A stretch of 64,000 bases of DNA from Liolophura sinensis (Eukaryota > Mollusca > Polyplacophora > Chitonida > Chitonidae). The translations under genes and the position numbers were made by a program. Under the pieces are notes generated by a model. It was not told the DNA's origin and did no database searches. It was given only the letters and a program-made list of their open reading frames with translations. The stretch covers positions 4,577,703 through 4,641,702 of the forward strand of contig NC_088301.1 in assembly GCF_032854445.1 (NCBI RefSeq), read 5' to 3'. This document shows positions 25,639-38,627 of the stretch, piece by piece (within the stretch, counting starts at the first letter, position 1; every line of letters begins with the position of its first letter).

Positions 25639-28261
25639 GACGTTGTATATCGTGGTGAGAATGTGTTAGAGCAGCCCCGAGAGAAGAGGTCACATGTAAG
25701 CAAATGGTGTTAGGCAATACTTGTTTATAACCAAGAATATCACCGCGATTTCATCTACCATAGCGGCTAATTGAATGTTTATTTGAATATGTGTGGTTGT
25801 CCTCTGTTCTTGGAGTTTCGTCTGCGCAAACCATTTCCCCTGTCAGGAAACGTGGTGGAATAAAAAGCGATCAACTAATCAATCAATTCATCAAATAAAT
25901 AAACAGTCTATATTCAAACCAATCACTCAAAACGCTGACATTTCAGTGTCATGTTAAGAGACGCAGAACGTCTCTGCTATACATCATGTATAGCGATACA
26001 ACGACGGTATACTTCGACATTGTCTTGGCAAACGTTGAACTCTCGTCTGATTTATGGTCTCGCTGTCTACCCTCGGGCACTGGAACTATGTTACCCTGTT
26101 CTAAGCAACGAGATAACGTCGAAATCACTGAGCGTTTAATTTTTACTCTTTACTTTTAAGCACAGAGTGATGATGAGCTATGTAGATAACAATGGCAGAT
26201 GCCTACAGACATAGATACACAAGTCAGGCGCCGTCACTAAGCCTGTATTTTGTACCAAATGACAGCGTTTTGTGTACTGGACTGGTAGCGGGTGACTGGG
26301 TACGGTGTGGATATAGATAACTGTCCTATAACAGGACAATCACAAAAATATCGCCGACCTATGTCTTTACATCATTATATATATACACAGCTTATATATG
26401 TGCGTGATAGCAAAGAATCAAATCGAACTTATTTCGTAATTTCCATGTAATAGGTATGAAGGCTATATCTGTTTGAGCATAAGGCTACAAACTGATGAAC
26501 TGTAAAAACGCTTTGGCGACTCTTTTCTTTGGTTTTTTTTTTTGGTTTTCGTTTTTTTGTTTTTGTACCAGTTAAGTTTGTTCCTGCACACAACCAATCC
26601 AGACAAAACTGTGGTTTAGATTTGCCCTTTCCGATTGATTTTCACATGTGGGTAACATTTACCCCTTGATAGGGAAATGCACATACATGTATATAGCCCA
26701 CTTTACAAACGTGAACATGGCGTTCTTGCAGCCATATGTGTAACGCACTGGGCATTTGTAAGTGGAAATTTGAATCGTACATGTTTTTATAGTGGAAATA
26801 AATAGACTAGACTACACTACTTGTATCAGGTGTATGACATTACCGGTAAGTTTAAATTGCATGTATGCATCCTAGTCTCAGCATACACTTACATTTTTCA
26901 GATAGACAAAATTGTTGAATGTGATTCATATTTCGTGAAAGAGATTAACAACCGAGTTGTTTTTCCATGCTTTTCGTTCTTACCGAGTCTTGTATGGGTT
27001 GTTTGTTTTCTTTTAAAGGGGAAATAGAAGGGGATGCATGTAGATAGTGGGATGACTAAACCTGAATGTCAGTGTCGGGTTGCCTGCAAATAGATCAATT
27101 TCATACACGCGGGCCACCTGTGGTATAGAGCAAAGTGTCAATAGCATGCCTATTAACTAGAGGACTGCTGCATGTTTTAGCTGTCATTTATACAGGAATG
27201 AAAAGCCCCTCCCCCCCCCCTCCACCTGCCCTTATGCCCCGTCATTCGCTTACTGCGAAACGCCTATGCAGCTTAGCAGGATAACAACACGTGTGGTCAT
27301 ACAGATAGTGTCAACGAAAGTATTTGTTATTCAGATTTTTTTAAGACCTCTTCTGAAGAGAATAACGAGACCACTGGGTTTACTTAACAGAAACTTTTAT
27401 GTTGTCGTGTTATTCACTGACACCTGTGCAGACACAAAACACACGTATAATATCTATTATAACACTGCAGGTAGCCTTACCCTCAGGGTTGTGGGAACGC
27501 ACGCAGTAAGATCCGTATGGAGAACTTACACTGAAAGAGTTTTTGCATTATCATATTATATCTCACACAGGTGCGAATGGGTTTCGTGAGATTGGGCTAC
27601 ATTTATATAATTAAAACTATTAAATAACATCCTTGTAAAGTAATACTGAGCACACACGGATGTGATTATATCAACTTATTTTATGACTGTATGGTTTCTA
27701 GTAGTAACGTAGTATTATTTCATTCCAAGCACATAACGTCTCAGACAACTTATACGAACCAAGAAGTCCTCGAATGACCTCTCCAATCAGTCCTTGCAAC
27801 TGAAGGAACCAAATCTGTCGTCAGCAAAGAGAGAGTCATCTTTACTGATGCAAACAATCCATTGGCTTATGTAACCGCAGAGTAGCTTAATAAGGGAAAT
27901 GGCGTCTGTTGTTGAACTGTATAGAATTTTCCGAATTGTCACTTAAAAACACATATATTTGGCCAGTCATAAGCAAGACTGTTGAACGCAGTATGTTCGA
28001 GTACATTGCGGCGTCATGATGTCAACATTACTCTGTACAGATTAGTTACGTATGTTTGAGTACATTTTGACGTCATGATGTCAACGTATAGAGCCAACAT
28101 TACCAAATATACAAACACTGAACTCTTGATTTGATCCTCAATAGGTGAGGTGAATATAATAGGTCATATGACGACCAGGAGCAATTATGTGCGTGTAGAT
28201 ATACTGTGTCTTCTTGTGGATGGGCAAGTTTATGCCGCCGAAGTGCTGCCGCCACTAAAGC

Positions 28262-28402
28262 GTCATGCCGAGGACGCCAGACAAGACACCGCACCCATGC
28301 AGTCACATTATACTGACACCGGGCCAACCAGTCATGTTTTCCTACTCTATCCTCTCAGTCTTGAGCGCCAAGCGAGGCAGCAACAAGTATCATTGCTGAA
28401 GA
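28262..28402 (-). mobile_element. SINE-C body fragment
   Basis: CACATTATACTGACACCGGG, CCAGTCATGTTTTCC and GCGAGGCAGCAACAAGTATC match the body of the 62633 copy. Head and tail are absent or unrecognisable. Confidence 0.6.
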
Positions 28403-28630
28403 TTTTAATATCTCCCGAACTATGCAGTCAGATCATGAATGTATATATTTATATACCGGTATCATTTAGTTTATAAAATATATTTAGTTGCTTAAAACAT
28501 TATTAGGAATTGTTCATTTCCGCCCGCATATCACATGGTGAGCAGTACAATTTCCTGCTTCAGTTTTTACACGTGATAAGTCCTTACATAATGAATATTA
28601 TTCCAAGTGTCGTTAAACTGCCGTGTTCAA

Positions 28631-29247
28631 ATTTCGTCCTAGTGTATAACTCAAACACATAGAGCATTTACCCTGTTATATTCATAGTTTATCCTAGTGT
28701 ATAACTCAAACACATATGGCATTTACCCTGTTATATTCATGTTTTGTCCTAGTGTATAACTCAAACACATATGGCATTTACCTTGTTATATTCATATTTT
28801 GTCCTAGTGTATAACTCAAACACATATGGCATTTACCCTGTTATATTCATAATTTGTCCTAGTGTATAACTCAAACACATATGGCATTTACCCTGTTATA
28901 TTCATATTTTGTCCTAGTGTATAACTCAAACACATATGACATTTACTTTCCTATATTCATGTTTTGTCCTAGGGCATAAATCAAACAGACATAACATTTA
29001 CCCTGCTATATTCATATTTTGTCCTAGGGCATAAATCAAACAGACATATAACATTTACCCTGCTATATTCATATTTTGTCTTAGAGCATAACTCAAACAG
29101 ATATAACACCCTGCTATATTCATATTTTTTCCAAGTGTAAAAATCAAAACACACATAACATTTACCCTGCTATATTCATATTTTGTCCTAGTGTATAACT
29201 CAAACACACATAGCATTTACCTTCCTCTATTCATATTTTGTCTTAGC
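28631..29247. repeat. Minisatellite, 55-bp unit, about 11 copies
   Basis: Units start at 28631, 28686, 28741, 28796, 28851, 28906, 28961, 29016, about 29073, 29122 and 29179, with a partial at 29234. The unit begins ATTTTGTCCTAGTGTATAAC. The first six are nearly identical; later ones drift in sequence and length. Confidence 0.95.
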
Positions 29248-30350
29248 GTAGCTGAACGCATGAAACATGCACGTTGCTCTAATAAGATTTAGTTTTGGTG
29301 CAGTTTAACACATTTAGCTATTAGCATTTACCTGAAAATTGCTTCAGGTGCGTAATACTATCTGCCAGAAGATATGCATCAGTACTCCTAGTGATAAACG
29401 ATTTCTTCAGTGCTCTGGAGAACTATTTTGGCATTGTCAGGGCGTGTTGTTTTTACTGTGAGCAGTATTATGGAAAGGATTAATATGAAAAAGCTGACGT
29501 AACGGTAGCGTTTGTGATAAGTTATTCACTATGGTAGTTATAAAGGTGAGGCGAGTTAATGGAACACCTGGATATGAGCATACTCCTTCGTGAGAAAGGT
29601 TAGCTACAACAGGTGTTCCTGGCGTCAGATCAAGCCTGGATATTTACATCTAAATGTTATAAGGAAATCCACATTACGCAGATGGGCACATGGACAGTGA
29701 TTATTGACGAGAGGAAAGAATGTTTGAGAATGTAATCTACAAACTACATATATGACATATATGACAAGGCTTCTGCGGTGTATATATGTACATACAGACT
29801 CGGTATACACATTCGTCAACAGAATTTGCTGAAGGTGTTGTAAGTAAATAGGTACACCAACATCGTCGAATATACAAATATTTAAAAAGTCTTCAAATAT
29901 TATGCAAACTAGACCGGTATCAGACTGCGTGTGTGCCAAAAGCGACCTCCTGTAGAGTACTCCCTAACCTTGGCGTCAATACCAACAGCAGGGGAACGTT
30001 TACCAAATCATTGTAAATCACTTATATATTATACACACACTGTCATTTCAATATGTCACTAAACCACTCGGGTCGCGCAGTCGTGGGAATTATAAAGAGC
30101 GACTTCTGAATAAATTTTGTTTCTTTCTTTAGTTTGTGAGAAGTGAGAGGAGGTTGAACTGGTGTGTCTGTTGGATGGGAGGGGGTGCTGTCATGGGGTT
30201 AATTGCTTGTCATGCAGAGTAATAAGTCAAATTAGAGTCACCTATCCATGTCGATCCCCAAGCATATAGAACTGGTCAAGTATTTTCGCTGTTACCTTGT
30301 GACGTGCGCAATTATGAAAACGTAACTTGAAAGGACAAGGTTTTCTCCAG

Positions 30351-30429
30351 TCATAAGGCGGGCCGCGGTAGTACATAAATGAAATATTCTTGAGTACGCC
30401 GTAAAATAAATAAATAAATAAATAAATAA
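30351..30429 (+). mobile_element. SINE-A tail fragment
   Basis: AAATGAAATATTCTTGAGTA followed by (AAAT)n. Only the last 80 bp remain. Confidence 0.75.
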
Positions 30430-30734
30430 GACGATATACGTTTTCCGGAAAACATTTTAGCCCTTTCTGAACATTGCACACAGAATACCAGCAGTCCACA
30501 TATATGACGGAGAAAAAAGATTCAGACTAATTGGAGTCAACACCAGACTCAAGAATTTTTCAGCTGTACGCGATACGATTAGTTTTATGGGGAAAGAAAC
30601 GGGATGCACGGGGAAAACCTTCGAAGTTACTGACGAACCGTCATACACGGCCACATTATACAAGCGACGAAAACTGCCGATAGTCTCCTGGGACTAATAT
30701 AACCCGTAATAACCTAGTTGTCACCAAGGCTCAT

Positions 30735-30815
30735 TCGGCCAGGCGGGAAAATTTACAATCTCCTTGTCCAAAGCCGGGGTTGAAGCAGCACCTCGTGTGC
30801 CTCGCTGTTAGCAAT
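30735..30815 (-). repeat. Dispersed repeat (family E), copy 2
   Basis: The reverse complement carries GCGAGGCACACGAGGTGCTG CTTCAACCCCGG and then AGATTGTAAATTTTCCCGCC, parallel to 20935-20990. Confidence 0.5.
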
Positions 30816-31576
30816 AATATTATATACCAGTGTATGAAAGATTGAACACAGATAGGATGGCAGTCAATATCTGACATATTGAAAGCAGACAAGTATAAAT
30901 AGGGTATTAGTGAATATGTAATAAGTTGAACACTGGTAGGATTGTAGTTAATGTATGACATATTGAATACAGGCAGGATAGAAGTCAGTATCTGACATTA
31001 AAAGCAGATAAATAGCGAGAAGAGAATATATAATAAGTAAAAAGCTAGGATAGTAGCCATTGCATTAATGTAACCTTGCTGTTGGCTTTATATTTTGGTG
31101 TAAAATCTAGACTGGGTATGAGGAGGGGTACTATAGGCTTACATGCATAGCAATTCACGAAGTAAGATTTAAACTACTTTTATTCGAGTGTTTCATAAAT
31201 CATGCACTCAACTTGAATAGCATAAATTACTGACACGTTATGGAATGTGATATATGGGCAGTTGATGTAAAACGGCGTTTATGCCATGCGCAATGGACAC
31301 AGTACCCATAAATCCTTGTTGTGTAACGTGAAACATATCAACTTTATTGTGGCGGTATGTTGACTTTGTTGACATCCTCAAGCTGATTTGTGACAAAGAC
31401 GGCGACCAAAATCGAGACTACATAGATTAACTTTGGTATGCTACGCGGTACTCTGTATTTGCCTAAATTTAAAGTTTTAGAAAATTTACTGAGGACTATA
31501 AAGCTTTCGCGTTATACATATGGTTCATTTCATATAAGGCTAATGCCGTTTAGAATTTAATAGCAGAAACTAATAG

Positions 31577-31650
31577 TTTTCCTCCACTCATAAAATTTCA
31601 TGGATGCCGTTGTATAAATAAGCGAATTTCCAAATTCCTGAGTACAAGTC
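31577..31650 (+). mobile_element. Very degenerate SINE-A tail fragment
   Basis: TTTTCCTCCACTCATAAAAT and GCCGTTGTATAAATAAGCG ... CCTGAGTAC recall the core, but many bases differ. Confidence 0.35.
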
Positions 31651-32084
31651 ATAAGTTGATATAACTTTAGAAGTACTTTAAGTTTGAATTATTTCAACCC
31701 AACATGGGCGGGTATGGTAATGTATATACGTATAAAGTAACCTTTTCATAACAAATGTTTTTTCAAGCGATGATGTACTCACTCAAAAAGGCACTCTGCA
31801 ATAAAGCCGTTTTACCATAGTATTGCAATTAAAATGAAAAGCTTTCGGCAAGCATGACCTTTGTGTCAAGCTTAGTCGTAATTTCCTTGGTACTCTTCTT
31901 ATTGCACAAACAAAATGTAACAACAACAAAAAACATACACATGTTAGGCAACAAACAGGATTTATTTTCACAAATACTTTATATTAGACTAATCGTGCTT
32001 TTCATTATAAGCTACAGCTTAGAATCCAGACGGGGTAAAGAGCTATATATGAAGCAGCCTTGCTTCTAACACATTCTTGCTGGG

Positions 32085-32155
32085 TTCTAACATATGCGCC
32101 ACGATATGGCTGAAATATTGCCGATGTGGCGTTAAGCCATAATCATTCATTCTAA
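32085..32155 (+). mobile_element. Tail fragment of another SINE type
   Basis: GATATGGCTGAAATATTGCC GATGTGGCGTTAAGCC, ending (ATTC)n, is a widespread molluscan SINE tail as I remember it. A weaker echo (GAGATATTGCCAATGTGG) lies at 44393-44410. Confidence 0.45.
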
Positions 32156-32700
32156 CATATACTATCATGTAGTAATATACACTAAATACAGACTTCCATC
32201 GTACAAGTGACAAATTCTTAAACGACAATCAAATAAATAATGAATAATTTATATTACATACACTGAAACAGGCTTATCTGTGACATTATACCAGTCTTGT
32301 CTGTCATATTTGCATTTATTTGTCGCGTATATAGTGTGATATAGCAACTGCTTTAACCCTTGCAATTGCCGTCTTGAGATTTCATTTGAATTATACCTTT
32401 GATTGTCTCCGGATTGTGGAACATATTTACCATTATCAAGTCTCTTCAGTACACATATTGTCACAGGAAACCTTTAAACTGGCCCGTGAGATTAAGGCGG
32501 AGGAAGTGAGAGTCATCTATGTATTCTTAGTACACATACGTTTATATGGGTTCAGAAGAACTCCTAGATGACATGTAGTCCCAGAGAGCCTTTTAAGCAC
32601 ACACACATATATAGGCCCGGACAGGTTTTCTTTGTATTAAACCATACGAAGGTTCTCCTTTGAAATTAGACAACTGTCTTGAGTCGGCTTCTGGGTTCTG

Positions 32701-32714
32701 GTAACCATAGCAAC
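32701..32714 (+). promoter_or_regulatory. Perfect RFX X-box match
   Basis: GTAACCATAGCAAC fits the same consensus. A TCF-like CTCCTTTGAAATT lies about 45 bp upstream (32656-32668). Confidence 0.4.
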
Positions 32715-33261
32715 CCAAGTCAAACATTAAGGAGCGACTGCCTCGTGACAGGGGGTTGTTTTCAGAGAGAAAACCCCGAGAGAAAATTTTATCAAACTCG
32801 CTCGGAAGAATCACAATAGGAAACCTTCAGATTTCGTCTCTCGGAAATTAAGTGTGGAAAATGTCCCTTTTCTGAGGCGTTAATATCCGCCCCGAATGGT
32901 TGATTAGAATCTCACAACTCCAATTCAGCAGTGTTATCACGCCCTTGTGTAGTTTTGGCCTTCATGGGCCGCAGTACGGTTGATAAGGCATATTGTTTTT
33001 TACAAGCCCAATGCATATAACCGAGGAGTCACAGCCTGTTGATAGTATAATGTGCAGCCATGTAGTCACGACTGTCATACTGCTTCACCTCTGATCTACT
33101 AGACGCCATTATGTGGTTATGGTATCTGGAAATGAGGCTAATGTTGAATTCCGGACTATCCAGGCCTAGCTTGTTGTAATTCAAATATACCGTAACAACA
33201 AAGAACGCCAAGGATATTTCCATATTTATGAAGTTTATAGGAAAGGAATTAACATTCGTCG

Positions 33262-33428
33262 GGTACGTGGGAAGGTGTTGTAGCAGCCTGCGGTTGGTCG
33301 TGGGTTTCCCCCGGGCTCTGTCCAGTTTCCTCCCAACATAATGCTGGCCGCCGTAGTACAAGTGAAATATTCTTGAGTACGGCGGAACACACCAATTCAA
33401 TAAATAAATAAATCAATCAATCAAATAA
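33262..33428 (+). mobile_element. SINE-A, 5'-truncated copy
   Basis: Core and tail only. Perfect 11-nt duplications AACATTCGTCG flank it (33251-33261, 33429-33439). Confidence 0.88.
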
Positions 33429-34124
33429 AACATTCGTCGAAAATATTCTGGTGTATTTTTAACATCAATGTTACCAATTTAACAGCCCGCATACCCTTAA
33501 ATGTAACTCAACCAATCTTACAGAAGCTTACACAACTAACCGTCCTTGTTAAACTTAGCACTTTTTGCGTGCCAAGCATTTTTCGTAGTGTTTAGCAACA
33601 TTTGCCAAAATTATTTGTTTTGGTCATCTCCTTAAATTTCTCAGTGACAACCCTGTCCACAATCCTTAGCTGTACAAAGTCCCCGGCTGCATGATGTGCA
33701 TGTGCGCTCTTTGTCCCCAAGTGGTCCCTTTTGAAAAGGATTTCCAAATCCTTCTTAATCATTGCAGATAAACATCGACACCAACTCTTTATTTGTGCAG
33801 AAACAGAATAGAGATATATTCATGCACATTAGATATAGATGTACAATGTTAAATCACTCCTTCTTAGTACTAGCAATGTCTAAGAAGCGGCATAAAACAA
33901 ACGTCATTAATCAGCCTATAACATCAGGAATGTCATTCTATACAAGGTCTGTAAACGTTCATACATATTCTGTATGTATTTACATACATTTACTGCCAAC
34001 TTTAGGGTGGATTTCAAATTAATTATGACCGGAGATTAAATAATTAAGCAAATTTATGATAGAAGATCCTAGATCAATGAGGTCGTTTTTTCTAATCTAG
34101 AGAAGAGCTATAGCTGTCGTTGAT

Positions 34125-34185
34125 TTTGGCTCCGATCGGTTTCCTGCCTTCACAAATTTGGCAGTATAGTGAAACATTCTTAAGT
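34125..34185 (+). mobile_element. Very degenerate SINE-A tail fragment
   Basis: GGTTTCCTGCC followed by GTATAGTGAAACATTCTTAA matches the core order with many substitutions. Confidence 0.35.
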
Positions 34186-34710
34186 ATAAGGAGTCAAATA
34201 TAAAAGTCATTATTATATTCTTACTACTGGAGACAATGCATCATAGATAACTGATATTATCATTATGTATAGTTTAATAATAACTGGATTGTCAATGGTA
34301 GAGTACGTACGTTTTTTAGTTTAAAAACAAACCAGCTACTATATCAACTGTTCAATAAACATCAGAAATGTGTGTTAGGTTTAACCTTACGTAAAAGGTC
34401 CACTCTTATGCGTGCAAACACACCTTATCCCCTGAAATGGGTTAAACTTAGCAATCAATAAAATGTTGGGAATCACATGTAAAATGGGACTCTTCGGTAC
34501 AATTTGTATTTTTTTTTTCAGTTGTACATTTTATCATTCATTTGAAACCTAACATGAACATATATATGTATTTGTATATATAATATACAGATCCCAAAAC
34601 ACGGAAGCGCTCTCCATCTCAGTCTCGAGAAAAATCATATTTGATGATATATCACTTGATTGTGACGAAGCCTTAAAGTTCTTTTGCAGTACACACACAC
34701 ACACAAACAC

Positions 34711-34713
<3 letters not shown>

Positions 34714-34807
<94 letters not shown>
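34714..34807. repeat. (AT)n microsatellite
   Basis: About 47 AT units following an imperfect (AC)n tract (34690-34713). Length is likely to be unstable in assembly. Confidence 0.97.
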
Positions 34808-34808
<1 letters not shown>

Positions 34809-37656
34809 CCGAATGTTGTCCCCTTGACAAACCGTTCCCACGATTTACTCTCATGAGGTATTTCTTAAAACGGTTTTAACATATAGTGAATACATAATGC
34901 GCGATATAATCCCTTTATCCCGGTGTATTAATACACACTATCAATCAATTAATCGCTTATCTCATTTATGTTAATTAATCTATTATATCCATGTACCTTT
35001 CCCTGTGGGAGCGCTGTTTTGACTTTATGAATAATATATTCGCCCTCTATACACGTGACTAGCATAAATCTTTTTACAGCTTAAACATGTGACGTTTATA
35101 GCGAGTATTACAAAATAGGTTTTCTATCACAGTACAGCTTTCTCATACAGTTTACACCGATCTATTAACATATCTATTTTAAAATGAATATGCCCGAGAA
35201 GAAACACTGCAACACCTTCGATTAAAGCTAATTATTTATTTGAGTGTGGGGCATACTGACGTCATCCACTCAATGTGTATGGCCCAGGTATATCCTCAGG
35301 GATAATATGCTGATGCGCTTTATCCATACACATAGACTTTCAGATAGCCATGTCATTATTTATAGGCAGATATAGGAATATATATATGTATATTCTGTAC
35401 CTAAGGACAGTAGTTATGCTCCTAGCGAAGAGAAATGGCAAAACGAGAGAGACAGAGAGGGACAGATAATTTAAACAGTTCGTAAACGGTGGGATTTGTT
35501 GTAAGCATTCATCGAACTGGACTATAGTTGAATGAAAATAGAACAAAACTAAGGATAATTGCTTTTGTTTGATCCTTATAGAATTAATTATTTTGTCAAC
35601 TGTACTGAATCTGTTTAAATTATATATAGTTGTAGAACTTGCAGACTGATAGTAAAATGCGTGTATATTGCTGTATCTGTAGTCACGTATTCGTATGTAT
35701 ATTGGTGTGTCTGTGGTTATTTATTGGTATGTATATTGGTGTGTCTGTAGTCACTTATTCGTATGTATATTGGTGCCTCTATAGTCACTTATTCGTATGT
35801 ATATTGGTGTCTCTATAGTCACTTATTCGCATGTATATTGGTGTGTTGGTGCTCATTTATTCGTATGTATATTGGTGTGTCTGTTATCTTTCATTCGCAT
35901 GTATATTGGTGTGTCTGTACTCATTTATTCGCATGCATATTGGTGTGTCTTTAGTCGCTTATTCGCGTGCATATTGGTGTGTCTGTAGTCGCTTATTCCT
36001 ATGTATATTGGTGTGCCTGTAATCACTTATTCGCATGTATATTGGTGTGTCTGTACTCATTTATTCGCATGTACATTCATGTATATCGATGTGTCTGTAT
36101 TCATTTATTAGCATGTATATTGGCATGTCTGTAGTCACTTATTCGTATGTATATTGGTGTTTCTGTGGTCATTTATTGGTATGTATATTAATGTGTCTGT
36201 AGTCACTTATTCGTATACATATTGGTGTCTTTATAGTCACTTATTCGGATGTATAATGGTGTGTCTGTAGTCATTTATTCGCATGTATATTGGTGTGTCT
36301 GTACTCATTTATTCGTATGTATATTGGTGTGCCTGTAGTCATTAATTCACATGTATACTGGTGTGTCTGTAGTCACTTATTCGTATGTATATTTGTGTGT
36401 CTGTTATCATTTATTCGCATGTATATTGGTGTCTCGGTACTCATTTAGAAATTTATGACAGAAACAAGTAAATCAACACTTGGATAGATTTACCTGTGCA
36501 ACGTACATATTGTCGACACAAATATCCGAATATGTATGAATATGAAGCAAATGAATATATTAATGTGATCATAAGCATGAGTAAAAGGTCGACAGAGGGT
36601 TTAAAAAATTAATTATCCGTAAATAAATTAAGAGTTACCTTAGGCCGATATTGTGTCGCCGGCCATGCTCGCCCTCAGACGGTTGACTGACTTAATCTCT
36701 ATTAATCGGAGGTGGTAATCGGCCGTAATGAAGCTAAGAGCTTTAAGCCGCCGCAGGCAAAACATTCAGCTTGTATGGTGATGGTGCTTCCATAGGCTTA
36801 AGCCAGTCACACATACGCAACAATGATCAGAGATCAAAATCAGCAAGAGTTACTCTCATTTAAAGTAGACTAAACGGAGATACAAGGGGGCGTTGATACT
36901 ATGTGTGGACTTAATGAACGCTTTTTATAGGGATTACTTTTGTTCATCGTTGAAAAGGTATTTCCTCTGTGCAACAAACGCGATGAGCATGTAGATGTGC
37001 GGAACAATGCGCTCGTCGTCTGTATACAAGGAAATTAAAAAACGATTACAATCTGAGTGATGAATCGACAGACGAAACAAATCTAGGTTTTGCAACACAG
37101 GATGATCACTTGTATAAGCGTCAGTTTACAGCTTTGTACTCATTATACCCTGAACACTCCAAGAACCATCTGTATATATCATCAATGTACATTCTCCAAA
37201 ATCATCAACGCTAAAATTATCACTTTTGGAAGGTTATAAATTGGCATTGATCATGACTACCATCAATATCGCCATTTCTCATTAACTTTGAACAGCCAGA
37301 AAGGTAAAAGACCCCTTGAGCGACAGAAGATTGTCCATTATATGCAGGTGTCCACATATGGTACAAATTTTAATTAAAACACCTGCATCCGCTTTTTTTA
37401 AAGCCAACTGCGAGTTCAAACAAAAATTCTCTGAATAACCCGCTCTAATAGAACACACACTTGCAATATCTACAAGACGTATATATATTCACTGGTCGCT
37501 AATGAGCATCCGGTTATCCTCCAATACAAGACTGTGTCATTACAACGCAACTCACCAAGAAATAAACAACTGAAAAGAATCTTGTATCAATACATTCATC
37601 TTTTTTGTCTTCTATGTACAGCATATGGATGATAGTTACATTGTCATGTTGAGAAC

Positions 37657-37658
<2 letters not shown>
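34808..37658. other. Gene-free stretch between the AT arrays
   Basis: It is dominated by the 34-bp minisatellite. A unique patch with three TAATC sites lies at 36655-36760. Confidence 0.55.
35656..36447. repeat. Minisatellite, 34-bp unit, about 23 copies
   Basis: The unit is ATTCGTATGTATATTGGTGT plus GTCTGTAGTCACTT. Most copies are exactly 34 bp. Open frames over it read a repeated MYIGV.../CILVCL peptide in all three plus frames, an arithmetic effect of the unit length, so I do not call a gene. Confidence 0.95.

Positions 37659-37749
<91 letters not shown>
37659..37749. repeat. (AT)n microsatellite
   Basis: An uninterrupted TA array of about 45 units. Confidence 0.97.
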
Positions 37750-37753
<4 letters not shown>

Positions 37754-37845
37754 TTCACGCTCTATAGACATAGTCGCCTCTCCGCATTTGTTTTGAGATC
37801 AGGTGAGAACGCATGTCAGTTTTGAGATCAGGTGAGAACGCATGT

Positions 37846-38112
37846 TAGGGGACTCCGTGGTTAGCGCGCTAGCACAGCGTAATGACCTAGGAGTCTCTCA
37901 TCAATGCGGTCGCTGTGAGTTCAAGTCCAACTCATGTTGGCTTCCTCTCCGGCAGTATGTGAAGGTCTGACAGCAACCTGAGAATGATCGTGGGTATCGT
38001 CCGGGCTCTGCCCGGTTTCCTCCCACCATAATGCTGGCCGCCGTCGTATAAGTGAAATATTCTTGAGTACGGCGTAAAACACCAATCAAATAGATAAATA
38101 AATAAATTAATA
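37846..38112 (+). mobile_element. SINE-A, full-length copy
   Basis: It has the same head, core and (AAAT)n tail as the 8140 copy. Target-site duplications are AGAACGCATGT (37835-37845) and AGAACTCATGT (38113-38123). It landed in a short tandem duplication of a 28-29 bp unit (about 37790-37845). Confidence 0.88.
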
Positions 38113-38420
38113 AGAACTCATGTCAGTTTTAAGCACTGCTACTTTTGCAGTGAGTCCAAGCACGGAACGAGAAATCGATATGTATATTTCTCCATGAAAG
38201 TGAACCATCGTTCCAGTGCATTATGGTGCCGCATCACCGCATCACCTGTAGTCCATTTTAGTCGAAAGAGACGAATTTTGTATACTGACCGTTTTCAGTG
38301 ATGTAAATATGCTACAAAACTTTGAATAGAATAACGTCTCGGGTGACTAAATGTTGCGAAATGAAAACGCCCTGATTTCTAGAGATTAATATCAAAGGAT
38401 TGCTGTTATTCGGCACAAGA

Positions 38421-38580
38421 TTTATTTAATTTATTTATTTGAGTGGTGTTCTACGCCGTCCTCAATTAAAATATTTCACTTCTATGCATCAGCGTCCAAC
38501 ATTATGGTGAATGGAAACAGGATATAAAGCTCGGGAGAAATCCACGACCATTCCCATGCATGCAGGGTGCTGGAAGACCT
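38421..38580 (-). mobile_element. Diverged SINE-A partial copy
   Basis: (TTTA)n, TGGTGTTCTACGCCGT, then AACATTATGGTGAATGGAAA and a degenerate middle ending GCTGGAAGACCTACTC. It is older than the adjacent copy at 38628. Confidence 0.7.
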
Positions 38581-38627
38581 ACTCAGATATACGATTCCTT
38601 ACAGATCATCTCTTCCTAACCAATGAA

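Larger units (their letters stand above)
22654..28261. other. Gene-free stretch apart from one doubtful ORF
   Basis: It includes the weak ORF at 24145, a GC-richer patch at 24540-24790, the 12-bp repeat and a SINE-A copy at 25490. 25640-28000 holds nothing I recognise. A loose two-copy repeat with GTCATGATGTCAAC occurs near 28012 and 28071. Confidence 0.5.
29248..34713. other. Gene-free stretch with one island
   Basis: It holds small SINE fragments, repeat E copy 2, the X-box island at about 32640-32960 and a SINE-A at 33262. No gene is seen. Confidence 0.5.

Noticed and set aside
27985-28090. Two-copy repeat with GTCATGATGTCAAC
   Set aside because: Only two imperfect copies of about 40 bp, with no sign of an element or function.
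34549-34854. Frames encoding YIYIYI repeats
   Set aside because: Direct translation of the (AT)n microsatellite; the same applies at 37625-37825.
35763-36022. Three overlapping 63-codon frames with Cys/Val/Ile-rich peptides
   Set aside because: They lie entirely in the 34-bp minisatellite and are the same repeat peptide read in three frames.
35656-36447. Possible CRISPR array (regular repeats)
   Set aside because: Units are contiguous without unique spacers, in a eukaryotic context. It is a minisatellite; the same goes for 28631-29247.
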